From positions 684,233 to 748,232 of the forward strand of contig MNCI01008335.1 of the NCBI GenBank assembly GCA_015680685.1: DNA of 64,000 nucleotides, in the 5' to 3' direction. Below, piece by piece: positions 20,896 to 32,505 of the stretch. The translations under genes were made by a program, and so were the position numbers. The notes under the pieces were generated by a model, which worked only from the letters and a program-made list of their open reading frames with translations, ran no database searches and was not told the origin of the DNA. This DNA comes from Gnetum montanum. Lineage: Eukaryota; Streptophyta; Gnetopsida; Gnetales; Gnetaceae. Numbering within the stretch: position 1 is the first letter of the stretch; the number at the start of each line of letters is the position of its first letter.

Positions 20896-22757
20896 ATGTC
20901 TCCTTCTTCATATGAAAGCGCCTCACCGCCTAGGTCTAAAACAGGAAATAGTCAGCAGCGTAATACACATGACATTGATCTAACAAGTTTGAGTGGTATA
21001 TATTCATCCCGATGAGTATATACCAGACTTCACCTTTATCCTCCATCAAGATGAACAACTACATTGGCAAGACTTAGAAGGTAACATAGTGTTACCTCCT
21101 GATCATTTAGTCCCAAGCATGCTTCTTCATGCTCTCACACAAATTGACATGCCGCACTTACACGTAGAATATGTTGTGTAAGACCATGACTCGAGAGAAT
21201 ACCATCCCACATAGGCACAATGTCAAAGGGACTTGCAATAGGAGAGACATCATAAGTCTTTGAACGGCAAGTGGTCCTAGCATGCCCCATATGTCTTAAG
21301 AAAAAATGAGGGCGGTTAACCTACCTCAGGCAGTTTACCACACAACGATGTTCCTCCCCTTGACTTTGGCCAAGGGTTTGTGTATCAGAACCTTCATTCC
21401 ACTATTCAAAACCTAGGTTCTGATACCCATGGGCACAAAGGGTCTAAAAAAGGGACACAAACTCATGATAAAGATGGACATTCTGATCACAATTGTGAGC
21501 AAGGTCGAGACCATAGAGGAGAAGGTAGCAGACACTATCATGGTGACGATTCCACTTCTTCTTCACCTTCATCATCTCCTTCACCCTCTCCTTCAGTATC
21601 CAGATGTAGTCATAAAGGAAAAGACCATGGGGATAAAGGTAGGCAAAGTAGAATTCATAGATGAAACAACCAGAAAAGGGGACAAGGGCACTCTAGAGAG
21701 TCACGACATAGAAGAAGGGAGAGTAGGGAACAACGTAGGGATCATCGATGCCATGGACGAGACGATCATGATGAACCCCTACTCGCTACTCAAAATATGT
21801 TAAACATAACTGAGGCTATTATAATTCCAACAAGGCACTAGAAATATAGTAGGATCAAGAGATTAGATATGAATAACATCCCACGATTTGAAGGGGGATA
21901 CAATGCTGATCCTCAAAATCACTTACAAGAATTCCATGATGCGTGTGCCTTACAGAGCATAGAGAACGAATGGCAAAAACTTAACTTGTTTCCACAAATA
22001 CTAGTTAAAGAAGCAAAAACTTGGTACCAGTCTTTAGAACCAGAATCCATTCATAGATGGAGTACTATGTTAGAACTATTTAATGACAAGTACTAAACAT
22101 ACTCCCGAGTGTCTAACTTGCAAAAGCAAATCCATGGCTGGAAAGAAGGAGGACATGAACCCTTGGATGCTTCCATGGATCAATATTATGCACTGTTACA
22201 CCATTTTCCTGGCCATGGTTATTCGCAAAAGGATCAACTGTGTCATCTCATGGATGGGCTTAGGCATGAAATGAGAAGAACCCTTGGGACTTATGCCCAA
22301 GGACGACTATCCAAGCTTAGGTCCCATTAAATTCAAAGACTATTGGAGCAAGTTGCTAAGGAAGAAGGTGAGATACAAAAGAGAGAAAGTACGGAAGAGT
22401 ATAACTGAGATCCTTCCCTCTGAAAAAGAGGGGAGTAAGATTTTGTGAGGATGAAGAAGAGTCACCACTCAAAGAGATGGTGAATAGAAAAATTTTTCCT
22501 ATCTAGAAGTTTACATCAAATGTATCGGCAAAGGTAGACCAATGTGGAATTCCCTAGATAATAGATTTTAAATTGTTCTTAAAATAGTAGAGGAGTCTAG
22601 AGAGTAAGGTAGTGAGAAAAGAAAAAAGAAAGAGGCTGAACATGCACATAGCAAGGGTAAGGGCAAAGTTGCCATCATTGAAGAGGTTGTGGATTCGAAA
22701 ACATACCATGATAGTGGATGTGAGATATGTCAATATGACCATCCTAAGGGATGTTGC
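20896..22757 (+). pseudogene. gag of element C
   Basis: Starts at ATG 20896 (MSPSS). A frameshift occurs before the conserved VYIHPDEYIPDFTF (20993). Many stops follow; TGA 21662-21664 lies exactly at the linker stop seen in A and B. The frame then continues through an Arg/His-rich stretch into the capsid-like domain (21869-22340, NIPRFEGGYNADPQNH). Zinc knuckle C-x2-C-x3-H-x4-C at 22719-22757 is intact. Confidence 0.85.
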
Positions 22758-23276
22758 CCTATAATCTCACATCTGTAGGAGTCTAGGGTGTATGCACTCA
22801 ACCCACAATTAAACAAAAGGCAAACACCCCAAAGGATACCTTATCCTCAAGGTAACCCAAGGCAATTCCACCAACCCTTAACATATTATCTCAGTGGAAC
22901 TCCATCACAACTGATTGAGCAATATCAATAGCGGTAGCACCCACAATCATGGGGAATGCCACCACCAAGGCAATAGTATCCTTATAGGCAACCTGACCCA
23001 TATGGATATTATGTGTAGTAGCTAATCTCCCCACATGACTCTACTCGTCACATCACTCCTCAACCTCACTACCAAGCCTATGAGTATTATGGGACTCCCT
23101 CTTCTAGGGGCGATATTTCACAAGCATATCATCCTTCTCATCTAGCTGCATCTCTTCCACCGATAGCTCCACTACCACCTGCTCTAGCTATGCAGGGTGA
23201 AATCCCTACCTAGCCACAGCAACGTAATGCCACAAGGGTTGTTAACTCTCAACCTACTATTGGTTCCAACAACCAC

Positions 23277-23965
23277 ATGAAGAAAATATCTTTCTTTAGA
23301 ACCAATATTCCAACCAAGCCCTTACAATCACAAGTAGCTGATTCCTTAGACTCCTCAATATCAATCAAAAGTTTGGAGCCCCCTTCAACCCAATCACCAC
23401 ACTCAATGCATATGATCATGCTAACACATGTCATCATCGATTGGATCAAAGCTAGCCACCTTCCCAGGAAATTCTCTGATCCTGGGAGTCCTCTGATATA
23501 CTTACAAATCAGTGAAAATGCATCATGCAAGGCTCTTTTGGATTCAAGTTCCAGTGTCAACTTGATTTCTCAAGAAATGTATAAGGCCTAGAACCTGCCT
23601 CCATTGAAAAAGAGCAACATCCATCTATAGTTAGCCGACCAATCCAACACTGTCCCAATGGGACTGGTGCAAGACATTGTTACCATTGTTTGTGGGTGGT
23701 CATACCCAACTAACTTCCTAGTGATTCAGGTGAACAACGGTAAGGGGAAATTCCCAATCATAATGGGAAGAGCATGGCTAAGCACCATCAACGCACACCT
23801 AGGAATCCATGATCTTTCCCTATAAATATCAATTGAAAATACATTAGGAAAGATCATGAAGAAGAAAGTTCCATGCATCGCATATAGTGACATAGGGTGT
23901 ACTTGCATGTAGAGATCATGGTTTGTGCAAAGTTTAGCATTACCTGCATGCAATTAGTGTGCACA
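23277..23965 (+). pseudogene. Protease of element C
   Basis: HMIMLTHVIIDWIKASHL, then LLDSSSSVNLIS: the expected D-x-G site reads D-S-S, so the catalytic Gly is gone. PIIMGRAWLS lies near 23760. Several stops. Confidence 0.82.
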
Positions 23966-24062
23966 AGTGATTAACATACAAAGATGCTTTTATGTAGCAA
24001 CCACATGACAAGAAGACACCTAGTGGCTGACAGTTGATCAAGAAAGAAATTCACTCATATGC

Positions 24063-25255
24063 ATGGAACCAACTGAGGGTTTGACTTGTGCTTACATCAA
24101 TAGTATAGATGCATTAAAAAAAGTCCACCACCAACTTCCAAGTCTTAACCTTGAAAATATCAACTGGGGGAAGTTGGAAATCCCTAAGAAATTTAAGCAA
24201 GATCCCCTTGAGCTAAAATCATTGCCCACTTGTATGGAATACATGTTCCTTAAAAATGGAAAATCGGTAATTATCAATGCTAAGCTTACTCCTCAATAGA
24301 AAGAAAAACTACTTAAGGTAATAAATAAATGGTCATAAGCCTTTGCTTGGTCATATCCCGAATTAACTAGAATAGATCCTAGGATATGCCAACATAGAAT
24401 TTACACTAACCCCTCCATGAAGCCTCAAAGACAACCATAGAGGCAATTGAACCCTAAGCTAAAGCAAGTAGTTAAGGAAGAAATCGAACAGCTTCTCAAG
24501 GCTGGGTTCATATATTCCATTACTAATAGCGAATGGGTTAGCCCCTTAGTTATTGTGCCTAAAATGGAGGCAAATGGAGGGTGTGCATAGATTTCAGGCT
24601 ACGAATATGGCAACATTCAAAGATCACTTTCTATTGCCATTTGTTGACCAAGTCTTAGACACCATCGCAAGGCATCGCTATTACAGTTTTCTAGATGGAT
24701 ATAATGGATATAACCAAATACAAATAGCCCTAGAAGACCAAGCCAAGACTACGTTCACCAGTCCTTGGGGAACGTTCACATACAAATAGATATCATTTGG
24801 CTTGTGCAATGCCCCTACAACATTTAAATAACTAGTTCTAAGCATATTCCAACAGTAGATAGGGAATGGCGTGGAGGTCTTTACGAACAAATTCTCCACT
24901 TATGGAGTACACTTTGATCAAGCCTTGGACCAGTTAGAGTAAGTGTTAAAAAGATGTGTAGAAGCCAATCTGAGACTCAACTAGTAGAAAATCCATTTGA
25001 TGGTCCAAGAAGGTATAGTACTAGGGCACAAAATCTCACACACAAGGATAGAGGTAGATCCCGAGAAAATCAAAAGAATCCAAGGAATTACCCATCAACC
25101 GAAAACTATCAAAGATATTCAATCATTCCTTGGACATACTGGCTACTATAGGAGATTTATTGAGAACTTTTCAAAGGTTTCCAAACCATTGGTGAAATTA
25201 ACAAAAAAGGACGTACCTTTCGAGTGGACCAGGGAATGCAAATTAGCTTTCTAAA
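24063..25255 (+). pseudogene. Reverse transcriptase of element C, active site lost
   Basis: A linker (from MEPTEGLTCA) and palm/fingers follow. Recognisable: QHRIYTNPSMKPQ (about 24390-24430), LLKAGFIYSITNSEWVSPLVIV, DGYNGYNQIQIALEDQAKTTF (24690-24765). The catalytic F-x-DD box reads VFTNKFSTY: codons at 24886-24891 encode Asn-Lys where D and F have Asp-Asp. Then EGIVLGHKIS and FLGHTGYYRRFIENFSK. Lineage matches Athila-type RT. The enzyme would copy genomic RNA into DNA, but this copy is dead. Confidence 0.88.
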
Positions 25256-25257
25256 CT

Positions 25258-25833
25258 CTGAAATAGAAGCTAGTAGAAAAACCCATTCTACAAGCTCCTG
25301 GCTAGTCCAAATCATTTCATATCATGATTGACATGTCCAACTATGCTTTAGGAGTTGTACTTACATAGTTAGATGACCATAAGCATCCTTATTACATCCA
25401 CTGTGCAAGTAGAAGTATCGCTGGTGCACAACTTAACTACACTATCACAGAGAAAGAATTAATGGCTGTAGCATTTGCACTAGAAACTCTTAGACACTAT
25501 GTATTGGAATATAAAGTATATATACATACAGATCATAGTGCAATTCGATTCCTCATGAATAAGCCAATGGTAAGCCCTCGTATCATACAATGGCTTGTAA
25601 TCTTACAGGAGTTCGATCTAACGATGATCGATTGCAAGGGCACCGAGAATGTAGTTGCTGATGATTTATCTCGATTGCAATGGGACAACAAAGAGGATGA
25701 GTATCCAATTTTTGATCATTTTCTTGATGAGTTCCTATTTGCTGGTGTAGTGAATAATCAATCATCCCAGAGACAAACTAGTATAGTAGCATTCTTACCT
25801 ATCTCCTCACCCAACAAACATCACAAGAGTTAA
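25258..25833 (+). pseudogene. RNase H of element C
   Basis: Starts near the ML-x-Asp-like segment (MIDMSNYALGVVL, about 25325). TEKELMAVAFALETLRHYVLEYKV (about 25450-25520), IHTDHSAIRFLMNKP and GTENVVADDLSRL, with the Asp residues of the H-x-D-H block. It would remove RNA from RNA/DNA hybrids. Confidence 0.85.
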
Positions 25834-25869
25834 ACCTTAAAAAGAAACAACAATTTCTTCACTGAGCCA

Positions 25870-27015
25870 AGTACTTTATGGAGATCAATGGGCAACTTTA
25901 CAAAGTATGTCCCGATGGCTTGGTTCGATGGTGTGTTCCAAATATAGATCAACTGCGAGTTCTCCAAGATGCTCATGAGGGTCCTTGTGGGGATCTTTAC
26001 GCTAGGAGACGAACAGCCATCAAAATCCTGCTTGTAGGATATTATTGGCCTACATTATTTTGGGATGCCCATCATTTCATCCAATCTTGTGAGCGCTATC
26101 AACGTGATGGGGGAATGACTGCTAGAATGGACAACAATGGATTCAACCATTAGAACCCTTCGAAATTTGAGGAATTGATTTTATGGGGACAATTACACCA
26201 ATGTCCAATGGAAAAGCTTATATTATTGTTGCTATTGATTACCTAACAAAATGGGCAGAAGCAGCTACTGTTAAGGATTGTACATCATCTACAGCTACAC
26301 GATTTGTTCAACAACAAATCATAAATAGGTTTGGTATTCTGTGTGCACTTATTTCAGACAATGGTATGCACTTCGTAGGTGCAACTTTCAGAAATTAATG
26401 TAATGCTTAGGGGTTGAACACAAACTGACAACACTATACCACCCCCAAGTGAATGGTCAAGTCAAAGTCACCAACAGGGAGATTACAAAAATATTGACAA
26501 GAAGTATTAGCAAGTTTAAGCGAGACTGGAGCACTAAACTAAACGATGCTCTTTGGGCATATCGCTCCACATGGAAACTCCCTACAGGCTACTCTCCCTA
26601 TGAGCTAGTGTATGATATATTATCAATGCTTTCCATTCAAACTGAGCTCTGTACACTATCCACGGTATATGACCTCAACCTTGACCTTGACCTAGCACAG
26701 AAACAATGATTAGTAACCCTTAATTTGCAAAATGAAAACTGAGTAGCTGCCCTGTCACCTAATGAATTGCAAAAGGCATTCAATAAGCAACGTCATGACC
26801 TAAGGATTAGGAAAGTTAAATATCAACTGGGAGATAAGGTTCTCTACTGGAATCCCACACATGTGCCACAATGTACTAAATTTCAAACACTATGGGAATG
26901 ATCTTATATTATTTATGCAACTTTTCCTTCAGGGGCCATGACAATATACAAACCTAAGAGCCCAAACAAGAAACTATTGGTCAACGTGCAACAAACCAAA
27001 CCTTTTCATGAGCTT
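25870..27015 (+). pseudogene. Integrase of element C
   Basis: Zinc-binding part VLQDAHEGPCGD...SCERYQRDGG (25950-26115). Core: DFMGTITPMSNGKAYIIVAIDYLTKW (first Asp near 26238), ALISDNGMHF (second Asp near 26360), and HPQVNGQVKVTNREI. The residue 36 positions after the second Asp, normally Glu, is Lys (AAA 26464-26466). C-terminal domain to about 27015. Stops at TAG/TGA interrupt it. A correct target duplication shows that some active integrase inserted this copy. Confidence 0.85.
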
Positions 27016-27090
27016 AGGATAACCAGTACACATGCTACCTCTCTTGATGGATAACCTTGCTCACTATTTTGGATCTCCTCATTCCAACTT

Positions 27091-29026
27091 AGTCATGGGG
27101 GAGATGGCCACCTATGCTAACCGTTCTAGCCCCTCAGTTCTTTTTGAATTTTTTTTTTTACACATTTTTTGTTTTACACATTCTTTCAACTTTTCTTATT
27201 TTTTTTATACCATGATTCATGTTTTTACTATTTCTTTGTTTGCTTGATTTACTTTTATTTGTCATCTAATAACTACTCATGATGGTGGATTGAATTATAT
27301 CAATTGATTGCTAATGTTTGGTTTTTACCTTTGAATTATGATGTTGATATTAAGGTATGGTTCTTTTGGTAAAATAGGTAATGAGTCCATGTCGTCCACT
27401 CATCCATACAACTCTATGGTCTCCTTTGGCTTGGAACTGTACAGTCCCCTTTTTCTAAGTAAACTTTTAATGAATTGGTGGCTGGGTACTTTTCAAACCA
27501 AGGAAAGACTCAAAGGATGAAAAGGGTGTGACTTCAAGGAGATTCGATGCATTTGTGCTAGCCATTCTCTTGAGTGCTTGGATGCTTTTTCTTAGGTTTT
27601 CCGCCATTCTAACATTGTTCAAAAATTGGGAAGTTGAGTGAATAAAAATAAGTCTTTGCATGGTGTGGTTCTCATGCAAAATAAAAAACAAAATAAAAAG
27701 AGAAAAAAGTGAGAATTCAAAGCACACCCCTTAGACATAATAAAGCAATATGGGCTACAAGCACTGGTTATGGCACTGGAAAGACATGTTACCCATGCCT
27801 GAAGGTTCCCTCTAACTAAGGCCCTCTCTCACTTCCTGCTTCTCCATCTCGCTCTCCTCGAAATGGTAGTGACTCTTTGTGGAAGAATTCTTATTGCTTC
27901 AAGTGGATAGATTGGTCAAGTGTGTTGATGCGAAGTCATTGGATGTGGTTTGTTTGAGTCTAGATTTGGGATGAGTTCTAGTCAGTCACATTAACCATGA
28001 AATACACAAGGGATTTTACACAACCTTGTTCTTGGGATTCCATTCCATTCTCTCCTCTCCATATTTCTTTCCATTTTTTCCACCTCATTGCCAGTTTTAT
28101 CATTAGTCCACTTCTAGGTTGATGCATTGTTTTTTTTTTTTTTGTTTGTGAATTCTTGTGAGTAAGTTTTTAACTCTTACTTCTAAATGACATTCCTAGA
28201 GCCTATGGCTCTTTGGTTTGTGGGTTTGTTAGGGCATAAAGGACATGAGCCTACTTTGGGGAGGACCCACTAGCATTTCTTTTTGGTGCAATTATTAAGT
28301 TCTTTTCCTTAAACATTTCCTACAATCAATCATCTCTTGTTTCATCCCCATCCATGAAATCCATTTTATTGCCATTGCCATTGTTATTTTTTCCCATCTT
28401 TCTTCTTCCTCATATTTTTCCATCTTATAGCTATCAAAAGTTTGCTCTTAGTCGTGGGGGCCCTGGCACAAATTTTTTAATTTTCTCCATTTTACTATTC
28501 ACCTAACCCCTACACCTATGATAAATCTTCAAACTAGTTTCTACCATAACCACAACTCAGCCAATGTGCTTCATATTGAGGCAAGCTATCAACTACATTG
28601 TGGTTTATCTATCCTTGCTCATTTGTGACTGTGTTGGGTGTGCAGATGGCGATCATACAAATAATGGACTAGGCTTGGAGGAAGCACTCAAGATGGACCA
28701 GAACTAGAGCATTTACGACAGGAGAAAGTTTGGTGGCATGGCTATGGATAAATAATGAAAGGTGCAATCTTGGCATTGGTAGCAACACACTCCATCTTCT
28801 TTCTCTCTCTCTCTTTCTCTTCAAGCCACCAAATAAAGGCTTGGATGTCATTTATGTACGAGTGTTCACCACAATGGTCATGAACACTAATGTTGTAATA
28901 TGCTTATTGATTCGTTCACTAGGCATGTTGAGTCTATCATCCCATTCCACCATTAGTTGTCAATTAGTCAATAATCCCATACCTTCCCAATATTTTGTAA
29001 GGAACTCGAGGATGAGTTTTGATTCA
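27091..29026 (+). other. Conserved 3' region of C
   Basis: Begins AGTCATGGGGGAGATGGCC, then a T-rich TTTTACAC tract (27150-27200), one A-loop hairpin (27667-27717), GTCGTGGGGG at 28451 and a TC-rich tract at 28800. Same order as B, no long reading frame. Confidence 0.72.
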
Positions 29027-29038
29027 GTCGTGGGGGTA
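29027..29038 (+). other. Polypurine tract of C
   Basis: CAGTCGTGGGGGTA up to the TG of the 3' LTR; it primes plus-strand DNA in elements of this kind. Confidence 0.72.
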
Positions 29039-29993
29039 TGATAAGAGCGGTTACTCTAGCAGTTTATTCTAATTATTAGAGCAGTTACTTTATTGGTTTA
29101 TTCTAATTATTAGAGTAGTTACTCTTGCAATTTATTCTAATTATTAGAGCAATTACTCTAGCAGTCTTATCCAATTATTAGAGTAGTTACTATAGCAGTT
29201 TATTCTAATTATTAGAGTGGTTACTTTAATTAATAGAGTAGTTGCTCCCAAGCCTATAAATACAGTAATTAAAAAAAATTCTTTTAGGAGTCAAGTAGCA
29301 AAACTCTTGTAGTCTGTTAGAGTATTCTCCAAGTGCCTGCAGCAGGAGGTCTAAGTGTGGATGGATCTTTATTCAAGCATTGTGTACCTGAGCACACCTA
29401 GTGTACGACAATAAAGATGAGCTCTTTGATTCATCCTTGCAGCACTTCAGATTTTTTTTCATACGCATTTCTTTTATTTTATTTTCTTATGTATTTATTT
29501 TATTTTATGCACTTTACATTTATGTTATTAACGTAGCAATTCATTTTGATCAATTACAACTCATTAAATTACACTCAGTACGATCACTTCAAGCATGCAT
29601 GTAACACTTGGTAACCCAGTAACGATTAGCGTTTGGTAATCCCAATAGTGTTGCACTAGTTTAGGATGTGTACGAAAAGTGAGAATGGATGCTAGTGTGA
29701 GGATTAGTTGGAACTTAGTTAATGAGTAGTTAAGTTAAATTAGTCACTTAGTTACCTCTCTCCTTCCCTATTAGCGTAGGACATAAAAACATAAAAGCTA
29801 TAAAAATTATATGCCTCAAGCTTACTTAACCATACAATCATGACATATAGGTAAGCTTAGGAAGATAACAATCAACCAACCCATCCTTCTTCCACAAAGG
29901 TGCATAGGCACTTAGTCCTTGGAATTTGACAAGATCGTGCATGAAATGCTCGTATTCGTATGGTTGAGTGTAGGGGTACCTCGCCACTCATCA
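29039..29993 (+). repeat. 3' LTR of C (955 bp)
   Basis: TGATAAGAGC...CACTCATCA. It is 123 bp longer than the 5' LTR, and the extra length lies in U3, where units of about 31 bp are repeated (29041-29235). Confidence 0.9.
29041..29235 (+). repeat. Tandem 31-bp units in the U3 of the C 3' LTR
   Basis: About five to six units of the form TTACTCTAGCAGTTTATT plus CTAATTATTAGAG. Each contains CTCTAAT-x-ATTAGAG or a variant, able to form a hairpin. The 5' LTR has only one to two units. LTRs are identical when they insert, so units were gained or lost afterwards. Confidence 0.8.
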
Positions 29994-29998
29994 TAATC

Positions 29999-30638
29999 TA
30001 ATATAACCACTCAACTAGTCTCTAACTAATCCTAACATAAGCATCCAGTCCCACTTTCCATACACATCTTGAACCCACGTATCCATTGTTGGGTTACCAA
30101 GCGCTATGCTACTAGGTGCACCAAGCAATAACACTGCTAGGATTACCAAGTGAATATGCGTTTACACTCAAAGCGATCATACTTATGCACTTAATCTACT
30201 TAGCTTAATTAATTAACTACTCACTTAAACTCTAATTTACCTTAATTAATTGCATATTTCATGAAAACAACAAATGCATAAATAAATCATTAATCTATTC
30301 CAAGTACTACAAGGTTTGATCAAAAGGCTTGCCTTTATTACTGTACACATTGGTGTGGTTCAAGTACAACAATGCTTGAATAAAGATTCGTACACTTTTT
30401 GACTCCTGCTGTGGGCACTCAATGAAATAGTATAACTTTCAAATGGACAAACTGCTAGAGCTCTACTAGTACTATAACTTGAATTTTTCATAAACATGAT
30501 TGGGAGTTCATATTTATAGTTTTTGCTATAGTACTGTGTCAATGAGACCCCATAAACATAGCAAATGCTATGTCAACGTAGCCCCATCAACAAGGCAACA
30601 CCATGTAAATGGGGCCCCATCGACTTTGACACCCATCA
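29999..30638 (-). repeat. Solo LTR H, right piece (U3-R)
   Basis: Continues H after C. It carries TATAAATA on the minus strand (30521-30528), the complement of the AATAAA/CTTGCAG block near 30310-30350, and ends GACACCCATCA, followed by the duplication ATGGT. Confidence 0.82.
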
Positions 30639-30643
30639 ATGGT

Positions 30644-30687
30644 GTGCCATATATATATATGATTATTTATACATAAGCATGCAACAT
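30644..30687 (+). repeat. Repeat R, copy 2, middle piece
   Basis: Short segment between solo LTR H and element G, including a TA microsatellite (30648-30661). It aligns with about 17905-17965 of R copy 1. Confidence 0.5.
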
Positions 30688-31389
30688 TGATGGGACAAGG
30701 TTATTTCGATTTAATAACCCTTCAAAACATAATAAATTCAAAATATATGCAAGACAAATAATTTTCTAGAAAACAAGAAAACTAGTTATCTTCTATTAAT
30801 TCTAAAAAATATTACAAAATACAATGTAACCACAATCCCATAAAACACACACACTCTCTCTCAATGATATTATAGAGTAGGAGGCTCTACAATCATACAT
30901 ATGATCAACCTCAATAAAATGCATAATTGATATTGGATTTTTTCCCAAACACATAGGATTAAAATCCACACACATAAAGATACAATGGTTATACCACACA
31001 CATGATTAACCAAACAATCTCTCTCCCTCAAGAACATGCAACACAAACTTAATTTATCAAACACAAAGCTAACACATTAGGAAAACCCTTTCTAAATTAG
31101 AATTGAAGATTTCTAGCTATTTCTCACCTCCAAAAAATCATTTCAAGAAGTTTCTGCCATAACCAAGATGTCGTGGATCTTAGATAGACATCCTATTGTA
31201 ACATAGAGCATACTAGAAAGATGTCTTCTTACTAGGCAAGATGTCTTCTAGCAAACATAGGATGTCTTTTAGGTCTAGGTGACTCTTGGGTAAGACATCT
31301 TTTGCCTATTAAGAACATCTTCCAGGTTGTTAAAATCTTTGGTTCTTTTCATGTAGGGATGACATGCAAGTAGAAGAGATGTTCCTATA
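30688..31389 (-). repeat. 3' LTR of G (702 bp)
   Basis: Matches 47547-48335 along its length, for example AGGAGGCTCTA(C/T)A(A/G)TCA, then CATATGATCAACCTCAAT. Several copies of GATGTCTT/AAGACATC lie in U3 (31170-31330). Confidence 0.8.
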
Positions 31390-31406
31390 CCATCTCTTCC
31401 ACCCTT
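31390..31406 (-). other. Polypurine tract of G
   Basis: AAGGGTGGAAGAGATGG on the minus strand, immediately upstream of the 3' LTR. Confidence 0.65.
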
Positions 31407-31439
31407 CAAAAAGTGAACTTAGATGAATGATGGAATAGG

Positions 31440-31738
31440 TGTAGAAGTGATTACCCACTCAACATGTTTGGTCTCATTGACCCACACAACATCATCAATA
31501 GTTTCATCCTCCCAATGGACCAAGTACTTATGTCTCTTCACTCCATGAGTGCTAGAAGCTTCTCTCTTCTTAAGTACAAGTTCCTTCCTCTTCTATGAAG
31601 GCTTGAACTTGCTAATAGCCCTCTTTAACTCATTGATGCTACCTTGCAAGATTTTATCATCTACTAGTCCATGATAATGCACAATATCTATAATATTAAA
31701 AATAAAATATATACCCACATTTTTGGATAAGTCAATTT
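31440..31738 (-). pseudogene. Integrase end and chromodomain of G
   Basis: Reading on the minus strand: DLSKNVGIYFIFNIIDIVHYHG (split by M at its start), then after about 40 residues HGVKRHKYLVHWEDE and DDVVWVNE, the aromatic/acidic pattern of a chromodomain (compare K-Y-L-V-K-W...T-W-E). A chromodomain is thought to steer integration to chromatin marks. Confidence 0.75.
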
Positions 31739-32500
31739 TGAAAGAAAAGTAATGAGGAGCTCCCATGGATTCCACAATCCAATCTCTCTCAAAGTCATAA
31801 AACAACAAATTGAACAAGAAAAAGAAAAATGAAAGCTTTATTCTTGCTCAAATTGAAAAATTATAGTTGAAAGGAAGTGCAATTCCCAAGGATAGACAAG
31901 AGATTCAATTCAACACTCACACACTTAATCAAAGTAATCACACACTCACAAGGATGATCATCAAGGCATCTTGCCAAGACTCTGTCTCTCTCTCCTCGTC
32001 TCTCACTCACCTCTCTCTCTATCTTCAGGCTCTCTCTTTCTTTCTCTAGACTCTCTTTTAACTCTCTTAATTAAATTGAAGGTCCAAGAGGTCTATTTAT
32101 ACCTTTTCCCCCTTGTCTCTTCATCTTACCTCTAATTTATCATTTAATTTAATGTTCATTAGAATTTGTGGAAGATGTCTTTGAGAAATAGGAGATGTCT
32201 CTTCCAAGTCTAGAAGTTATGAGAGTAGATGTCTTGGAGGAGACATCTTCGCAAAGATGTCTCACTTGCAAATGGGATGTCTCCTTTGCAGATGAGATGT
32301 CTCCTCTACAAGGCCAAAATACAAAGATGCTTGTTTCAAGGCCTGGAACCTTTGAACACCTCCAACAAGTCCCCATAGCCCCTTGAACATCCTAAAGTCA
32401 TCGAAATAGCATAAAAAGACTCCCAAGCATGCCAAAACTCTAAGGAAAGATCCCATCAATGGAGAGATGTTAGTTTGGCCTATTTGATGTCCACATCACA
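31739..32500 (-). repeat. Solo LTR M (762 bp) inside the G integrase
   Basis: TG...CA ends (TGAAAG...ATCACA) flanked by AATTT on both sides (31734-31738, 32501-32505). Without it and one AATTT the G integrase frame is continuous across the site. TATAAATA on the minus strand at 32094-32101, followed by a CT/GA-rich leader. U3 carries many AGATGTCT boxes, including the inverted pair 32227-32234/32241-32248. No internal region, so it is a solo LTR, perhaps of a family related to G. Confidence 0.85.
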
Positions 32501-32505
32501 AATTT

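Larger units (their letters stand above)
19928..29993 (+). mobile_element. Element C: full-length Athila-like LTR retrotransposon, inactive
   Basis: 10,066 bp inserted in solo LTR H. LTRs 19928-20759 and 29039-29993. Flanks are TAATT (19923-19927) and TAATC (29994-29998), one mismatch from a perfect 5-bp duplication. Internal order: primer site, gag, protease, RT, RNase H, integrase, a 2-kb 3' region, polypurine tract. Stops and frameshifts occur throughout and RT has lost both catalytic aspartates, so it cannot move by itself. Confidence 0.92.

Noticed and set aside
30648-30661. TA microsatellite as an origin or structural element
   Set aside because: Only about seven TA units; common in AT-rich plant DNA.
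30683-30687. AACAT as target duplication of G
   Set aside because: The other flank reads CTAGT. Ends of this old element are mutated, so I leave the duplication unresolved.
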